A DNA stretch of 64,000 nt, from NCBI RefSeq assembly GCF_032268605.1, contig NZ_CP130318.1, positions 372,001 through 436,000 of the forward strand. Direction: 5' to 3'. Below are positions 59,381 to 64,000 of this stretch, piece by piece; within the stretch, counting starts at the first letter, position 1, and the number at the start of each line of letters is the position of its first letter. The notes under the pieces were generated by a model that saw only the letters and a program-made list of their open reading frames with translations, had not been told where the DNA came from and searched no databases. The stretch comes from Paenibacillus aurantius. GTDB lineage: Bacteria; Bacillota; Bacilli; Paenibacillales; NBRC-103111. Both the position numbers and the translations under genes were made by a program.

Positions 59381-61090
59381 ATGAGTATGGCTCGGATTGG
59401 GGTATTGGTTGACAGAAAGGCTGCGGAACGCCGTTGGACGTACGGCCTTAATGTTTTTGAACGTTATATGGAAGAAGTGCTGTCCCATGCCGGGATGGCT
59501 TTTCAGAAATGGGAGAGCGCCCGGGAAGCGGTGGAAGCCTCTCCCGATGTCCTGATCGCGGCATTGGCGGGTGAGGACGAGGAAACAACGGCTGTTCTGT
59601 GGGAGTATGCGGAGCGGGGAGGCACGATTCTTTCCTGCGGGGGGCTCAATCCCTTTGCCGTAAAGCTCGGCAGCGAGCTTGCAGGGGTATATGGAAGCGG
59701 ATACGCCCGCTTTGGCGAGGCTTACGGCAAGGCCGATTCCGTTCGTTTCTTGAGCGCGCGTCCTTGGAGGGTGAAGGATGCGGGGCAGGGCCTGCAGAGC
59801 GAGCTTGGCTTGCTGCACAAGGAAAGCCCGGACGGCGTGGAGATCGGAGCGGCCCTACAGCAGTTCGCCATCGGCCAAGGCCGGCTGGTGCGCTGGTCGG
59901 TGGATATAGCCGACACGATCGTAAGGCTGCAGCAGGGGACGGAGCCGGTGCTGACGGACGGCGTTCCCGCCCGGGACGGCTCGGGTCCGATTAACGAGAA
60001 CATTCTCAAGGCGGACGACCGCTGCGCCATGGATTGGGACCACGACCGCCTGCACACGGAAACCGGCTATCCTTATTACGCCTATCCTTACGCGGACTAT
60101 TGGCGGGAGCTGTTCCTCGGAAGGCTGCTGCGGACGGTGGTCGACAAGGGCTTGACTCTTCCTTTCGTCGGGTACTGGCCGGAGGGAATCCGCCAGGTCG
60201 CGATGATCTCCCACGACAGCGACGGCAACCAGGATATTCATGCCGAGGCAACGCTGGAGCTGCTGAAGGAATGCGGCATTCATTCCACTTGGTGCATGAT
60301 TGAGTCCGGCTACTCCCCGTCCATTTACGACCGGGTGAAGGCGGAGGGCCATGAGCTTGCTTTCCATTACAACGCCCTCGACTCCCAGAACGGCAAATGG
60401 GATGAGGCTGAATTCGACCGCCAGCTGGAGTGGCTGAAGAAAGCGGCCGGTCTGCCGCAGGTTCATTCCAACAAGAACCATTACACCCGCTTCGAGGGCT
60501 GGTCGGAGCTGTTCGCCTGGTGCGAGAAGAACGGAGTGGAATCCGATCAGACGCGCGGGCCTAGCAAGAAAGGCAACGTGGGATTCCTTTTTGGAACGTG
60601 CCACCCTTACTACCCGATTTCCTGGTCAAACGAGCAAAACCGTCTGCACGACGTCGTCGAAATCAGCTTCACCACGCAGGACATGGACCTGTCTCCGCAC
60701 TGGTCGGACAGCTCGATCGTCCTTCCTTTCCTGGAAACGGCGGCTCAGGTAGAGGGAATCGCCCACTTCCTGTTCCATCAGGTTCATATTCAAGGCAAGG
60801 AATCCGTACGCGACGCCCTGCGCAAGGTAGTCCGGGAAGCACGGAACCGCGGGTTCGTGTTCTGGACCGGCAAGCAGGTCAACGATTGGCACCGAGCCCG
60901 CCGCAAGCTGGCTGTTCTGTCGGTTGACCCGCAGGGAGCCGTTCAGGTGGAGGGAGCCGGGGAGGCCAAGGGAGCCGTTGTTTGGATTCCGGTTGCCGAC
61001 AGCTACCAGCCGGCCCCGGGCGAAGCCGTAGAGGAAAGGTTCGGGGTGCGCTGCCGGAAGCAGAGCGTAGCCAGCATCTTGTCGGTTTAG
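59381..61090 (+). CDS. GATase-like plus NodB-like deacetylase fusion protein
   Basis: A 569-aa protein without signal peptide. Residues 1 to about 205 look like a glutamine-amidotransferase-1-like fold (ARIGVLVDRK at the start and GGTILSCGGLNPF). From about residue 255 a NodB-like carbohydrate-esterase-4 barrel follows, with HDSDGN (278-283) where the usual metal-binding TFDDG lies, and HELAFHYN (324-331) supplying the paired histidines. It may deacetylate an imported saccharide in the cytoplasm. ATG 59381 has AAAGGGG 7 nt upstream. First gene of the rightward cluster; divergent from the propeller gene. Confidence 0.72.
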   Translation: MSMARIGVLVDRKAAERRWTYGLNVFERYMEEVLSHAGMAFQKWESAREAVEASPDVLIAALAGEDEETTAVLWEYAERGGTILSCGGLNPFAVKLGSELAGVYGSGYARFGEAYGKADSVRFLSARPWRVKDAGQGLQSELGLLHKESPDGVEIGAALQQFAIGQGRLVRWSVDIADTIVRLQQGTEPVLTDGVPARDGSGPINENILKADDRCAMDWDHDRLHTETGYPYYAYPYADYWRELFLGRLLRTVVDKGLTLPFVGYWPEGIRQVAMISHDSDGNQDIHAEATLELLKECGIHSTWCMIESGYSPSIYDRVKAEGHELAFHYNALDSQNGKWDEAEFDRQLEWLKKAAGLPQVHSNKNHYTRFEGWSELFAWCEKNGVESDQTRGPSKKGNVGFLFGTCHPYYPISWSNEQNRLHDVVEISFTTQDMDLSPHWSDSSIVLPFLETAAQVEGIAHFLFHQVHIQGKESVRDALRKVVREARNRGFVFWTGKQVNDWHRARRKLAVLSVDPQGAVQVEGAGEAKGAVVWIPVADSYQPAPGEAVEERFGVRCRKQSVASILSV

Positions 61091-61098
61091 AAGAAATT

Positions 61099-61131
61099 AT
61101 ACTTGTATTATACCTGTATCCATTGTAAAAT
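61099..61131 (+). promoter_or_regulatory. Promoter overlapping a doubled operator, ABC operon
   Basis: ATACTTGTAT (61099-61108, the complement of the copies upstream) and ATACCTGTAT (61110-61119) are in tandem, 11 bp apart. The -35 TTGTAT (61103-61108) and -10 TAAAAT (61126-61131) have 17-nt spacing, so the operator covers the promoter. Confidence 0.7.
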
Positions 61132-61143
61132 AGGGCTTAGCCA

Positions 61144-61158
61144 ATGAAAGCGTTTTAC
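61144..61158 (+). promoter_or_regulatory. Near-consensus cre site
   Basis: ATGAAAGCGTTTTAC matches the CcpA cre consensus except near its end, where one extra base appears. It lies just downstream of the -10, a place where CcpA blocks elongation. Confidence 0.45.
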
Positions 61159-61185
61159 AACAAACCCTAGAAATGGAGGAACGCT

Positions 61186-62157
61186 GTGGTGAGCACACCC
61201 AACGGACTACTGAACCGGACCTCTGCCGACGTCCTCACAACGAAGAGAAGAGTCCTCCAGCCGCTGCGCGCCCTGAAGCGGTACCGCTGGTATTATCTGA
61301 TGATGGTCCCCGGCATCGCCTACTACCTCATTTATCATTACTGGCCGATGGCTGGCCTTCTCATTGCCTTCAAGAAGTACAACATTCTCGGAGGCATCTG
61401 GGGAAGTCCCTGGGTAGGCCTGGACAATTTCCGCGAGCTGTTCAACACCCCGGATTTCTTCCGGCTTATCAAGAACACGCTGGTCATCTCCCTGTACCGC
61501 ATTCTGTTCAACATGGTGCCCGACGTCATGCTCGCCCTTATCCTTAACGAGCTTCGGGTCAAGTGGTTCAAGAAATGGGTGCAGACCATTACCTATGGTC
61601 CTTACTTTCTCTCCTGGGTCATCGTGTACGGACTCGTCTTCGCCTTCTTCGCGCCGGAGGCGGGGCTGGTCACCACCTGGATGAGGGATTCGGGAATGCA
61701 GTCGATCGATTTCCTGACGAACAAGGATCTGTTCCGGCCGATGCTCATCATCACGGACATCTGGAAGAGCACCGGCTTCGGGGCCATCATTTACCTGGCC
61801 GCCCTCGCCGCCATCAACCAGGAGCTCTATGAGGCGGCGGTCGTGGACGGGGCGGGACGGTGGCGTCAGATGTGGCACATCACGCTCCCCGGCATCCGCG
61901 AGGTCTTCATTCTTCTCCTCATCCTTCGGATCGGCCATATTCTCGACGCGGGCTTCGACCAAGTATACATCTTCCTGAACTCCCGCGTTCTGGAGACGGG
62001 CGATATTATCGATACCTGGGTGTTCCGCCGGGGGATCGAGCAGCTGGATTACAGTGTGGCGGCGGCCGTCGGCTTGTTCAAATCGGTGATCGGGTTCCTG
62101 CTCGTCATCAGCGCCAACAAGCTTTCGAAGAAAGTCGGAGGTTCGGGAATATGGTAG
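61186..62157 (+). CDS. ABC sugar permease, LplB family
   Basis: A 323-aa six-helix permease with EAA loop YEAAVVDGAGRWRQMWHITL. GTG start with GGAGG 6 nt upstream; a second GTG one codon later is possible. Co-transcribed with the LplC-type permease and binding lipoprotein; no ATPase in the cluster. Confidence 0.92.
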   Translation: MVSTPNGLLNRTSADVLTTKRRVLQPLRALKRYRWYYLMMVPGIAYYLIYHYWPMAGLLIAFKKYNILGGIWGSPWVGLDNFRELFNTPDFFRLIKNTLVISLYRILFNMVPDVMLALILNELRVKWFKKWVQTITYGPYFLSWVIVYGLVFAFFAPEAGLVTTWMRDSGMQSIDFLTNKDLFRPMLIITDIWKSTGFGAIIYLAALAAINQELYEAAVVDGAGRWRQMWHITLPGIREVFILLLILRIGHILDAGFDQVYIFLNSRVLETGDIIDTWVFRRGIEQLDYSVAAAVGLFKSVIGFLLVISANKLSKKVGGSGIW

Positions 62158-62169
62158 GAGGGATAAGCC

Positions 62170-63057
62170 ATGTCGTTCGTTAAACACCGCAGCACGTCCG
62201 ACCGCATCGTGGATTTTATCCTCTATGCGATCATGACCGTCTTCTGTCTCGCCACCTTGTTTCCGCTCTATTACGTGCTGGTCATGTCGCTCACTCCTTA
62301 TGCTGAGGTGATGCGCAACGGGGGATTCGTCATCTTTCCGACGAAGCTGACCCTGGAGGCTTACCGGACGATTTTCGACAGCGCCCGCATTCCGCAGGCG
62401 ATCAAAATCACGATCTTCATCACCGTGGTGGGCACGTTCCTTAATCTGCTTGTGACGACGCTGCTTGCCTATCCTTTGTCGAAGAAGTTCCTTCCGGGAA
62501 GAGGCATCGTCCTGATGGGCATCGTGTTCACGATGCTGTTCTCCGGTGGGCTGATTCCGCTCTACCTGACGGTAAAAGCGACCGGTCTGCTCAACTCCCT
62601 GTGGGCGCTGATTATCCCGGGGCTCGTCTCTTCGTTCAATATGCTCATCATGAAAACCTACTTCGAGAACCTTCCCCAAGAGGTGGAGGAAGCGGCCCGG
62701 GTGGACGGCTGCGGCGAGGTTCAGACGCTGTGGCGGATCGTGCTTCCCCTGTCGCTGCCGATTATGGCTACGCTGGGCTTGTTCTACGGGGTCACCCACT
62801 GGAACGCCTACTTCGGAGGGATCATGTACTTGACCGATCCCAAGCTTCAGCCGATTCAAGTGGTGCTCCGCTCGATGATTCAGACGCCGAGCGTTAGCTC
62901 CGAGCTGCAGGTAAATACGACCGTGCTCGACGCGCTTCCTCCGGAAACGATCAAGATGGCGACGGTCGTGGTCGCTACGCTTCCCATCATTGCGGTTTAC
63001 CCGTTTCTTCAGCGGTACTTTATCCGGGGTATGCTGATCGGCGCCATCAAAGGCTAG
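62170..63057 (+). CDS. ABC sugar permease, LplC/YtcP family
   Basis: A 295-aa permease with the EAA motif VEEAARVDGCGEVQTLWRIV and the typical ending YFIRGMLIGAIKG. It follows the LplB-type gene by 12 nt. Confidence 0.93.
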   Translation: MSFVKHRSTSDRIVDFILYAIMTVFCLATLFPLYYVLVMSLTPYAEVMRNGGFVIFPTKLTLEAYRTIFDSARIPQAIKITIFITVVGTFLNLLVTTLLAYPLSKKFLPGRGIVLMGIVFTMLFSGGLIPLYLTVKATGLLNSLWALIIPGLVSSFNMLIMKTYFENLPQEVEEAARVDGCGEVQTLWRIVLPLSLPIMATLGLFYGVTHWNAYFGGIMYLTDPKLQPIQVVLRSMIQTPSVSSELQVNTTVLDALPPETIKMATVVVATLPIIAVYPFLQRYFIRGMLIGAIKG

Positions 63058-63109
63058 GCGCCGGCTAGTTCCTATAGAGCAAGTGTATACACATTGGGGA
63101 GGGGTTATT

Positions 63110-64000
63110 TTGAAACTCAACAAAGCATTGCTGGCCTCATCGTTAGTCGCCGCCGTCGCCGTAGCGGGCTGTTCCAAGGATAACAGTTCCGGTACTCCCG
63201 GAAGCTCCGCCACACCCGGCCAATCCGCCGCTCCGGCGAAAGAGAAGATTACCCTCGTCTGGAACCTGGAGCAGACGCTTGCCGCGTCCCAGCTTCCGGC
63301 CGATGCGAGCAAGGATTTCGTTAAGAAAGCCATCGATGAGAAGTTTAATGTCGATCTGAAGATCGAAGCCGCCGTCAACAGTCCGGAACGGGAAGCGAAG
63401 CTTGCGGTCAAGCTGGCGAGCGGGGACGCCCCGGCCATCTTTACGCCGGGAACGACCGGCGGGGTTAAGTTTCAGAATGACGGCTTGACGACCGACGCCG
63501 AGAAGTTTCTGAATGAGAAGACCGCCCCTAACTATTTCAAATGGGTCAAGCCGAGCGAGTTCAAGGGCTACCGGCTCGAAGGCCTGACCGGACGGGTACC
63601 GATTCCTTTTGCCCGTACCCAATATGTTTCGTATTACATACGCCAGGACTGGCTGGATAAGCTCAGCCTGAAGGCTCCCACGACCTACGATGAGTATGTC
63701 AACGTGCTGAAGGCGTTCACCAACAACGACCCGGACGGCAACGGCAAGAAGGACACGTACGGCTTCTCGGCCGCTGGAAACAGCCGGATGTCGATGGATT
63801 TCCCGGAATGGCCGAAGAATGGCCTGTTTGCCTCCTTCGTGGAGAACAACCAGTATATTGACGGACAAACCGACCCGCGCGTATCGAAGGTGGTTGACGA
63901 TATTCTGGCCCGCATGGGCGAAGGGGTAATTGACCCCGACTGGTTCCTGAACAAAGGACAGACGCATGTTGATAAAGCGGTTCAAGGAAAGATCGGGATT
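63110..64000 (+). CDS. Sugar-binding lipoprotein (partial, right edge)
   Basis: The first 297 codons of a LipO-like solute-binding protein; the rest lies beyond the window. TTG start with GGGGAGGGG about 7 nt upstream gives MKLNKALLASSLVAAVAVAGC, a lipoprotein signal. NNDPDGNGKKDTYG is a calcium-binding-like loop shared with the lipoprotein at 32.8 kb. It completes the transporter at 61.2-63.1 kb. Confidence 0.9.
   Translation, partial: MKLNKALLASSLVAAVAVAGCSKDNSSGTPGSSATPGQSAAPAKEKITLVWNLEQTLAASQLPADASKDFVKKAIDEKFNVDLKIEAAVNSPEREAKLAVKLASGDAPAIFTPGTTGGVKFQNDGLTTDAEKFLNEKTAPNYFKWVKPSEFKGYRLEGLTGRVPIPFARTQYVSYYIRQDWLDKLSLKAPTTYDEYVNVLKAFTNNDPDGNGKKDTYGFSAAGNSRMSMDFPEWPKNGLFASFVENNQYIDGQTDPRVSKVVDDILARMGEGVIDPDWFLNKGQTHVDKAVQGKIGI

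Noticed and set aside
61207-63438. 743-codon minus-strand open frame
   Set aside because: Antisense to LplB, LplC and the lipoprotein gene, all with clear family motifs; high GC makes long antisense frames common.
1-64000. CRISPR arrays, tRNA or rRNA genes, insertion sequences, attachment sites
   Set aside because: No regularly spaced repeats, cloverleaf-like genes, transposase motifs or integrases were seen on either strand by reading; a tRNAscan-SE and ISfinder run would be decisive.

Overview
The window reads as chromosome of a GC-rich, endospore-forming, Gram-positive bacterium, most likely a Paenibacillus or a close relative. It holds spore genes (GerA/GerAB germination subunits, an alpha/beta SASP, a YhcN/YlaJ lipoprotein, a DUF2512 membrane protein), a SinR/SinI pair, a Bacillus-type caa3 oxidase operon, and several LplB/LplC-type sugar ABC systems with a membrane-anchored AraC regulator. 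Strong AGGAGG ribosome sites and frequent TTG/GTG starts agree. I saw no rRNA, tRNA, insertion sequence, prophage or CRISPR array. The genus is an inference; the sporulation and respiratory assignments rest on recognisable families.

Layout. 1-5.1 kb: germination operon (cut by the left edge), a sugar isomerase-like gene, a D,D-carboxypeptidase, DUF2512, SASP. 5.2-9.1 kb: sugar cluster with oxidoreductase and isomerase divergent from an AraC regulator, then an esterase. 9.5-11.6 kb: pncA-pncB NAD salvage operon. 11.7-14.8 kb: CvfC-like HEAT protein and a DEAD-box helicase with a very long RGG-type tail. 15.1-16.6 kb: sinR, a small partner gene, YhcN/YlaJ lipoprotein. 16.9-22.2 kb: ctaCDEF, ctaG and a DUF420 gene. 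22.4-22.8 kb: sinI, unlinked from sinR and preceded by a 14-codon ORF. 22.9-27.3 kb: Ytr-like ABC operon with GntR regulator and a perfect inverted-repeat operator. 27.3-30.2 kb: ArsB/NhaD-family transporter behind an unusual structured leader, a small partner gene, a frameshifted PepSY/FTP protein, a DUF202 protein.

30.3-41.4 kb is a saccharide acquisition and breakdown locus: membrane AraC sensor, lipoprotein, two permeases, a secreted beta-helix/tail-spike-like protein, a glycosidase-like protein, an oxidoreductase and a metallophosphoesterase. 41.5-42.0 kb: DinB-like gene. 42.1-49.2 kb: ectoine/hydroxyectoine locus, with uptake (ehuBCDA) and synthesis (ectABCD) apparently in one long transcription unit that ends in a UPF0316 gene and starts at a promoter overlapping a perfect inverted repeat. 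It converges on a lone modA. 50.3-57 kb: stress and accessory genes (two DoxX-like paralogues, an APH(6)-like kinase, a THEP1-type NTPase, a RibD-C reductase, an AT-rich islet, a large secreted carbohydrate-active protein under a cre site, an AHSA1/SRPBCC protein). 57.2-64 kb: a second saccharide cluster (large beta-propeller protein, GATase-like/NodB-like fusion enzyme, LplB/LplC permeases, binding lipoprotein cut by the right edge), tied together by a shared ATACAAGTAT operator motif.

No single spectacular new system is evident. The best candidates for undescribed biology are the helix-enclosed double-hairpin leader before the NhaD-type transporter, the ATACAAGTAT regulon at 57-64 kb, the short ORF preceding the unlinked sinI, the C-tract frameshift at 29.2 kb, and the ectoine operon's control region and convergent 3' end.
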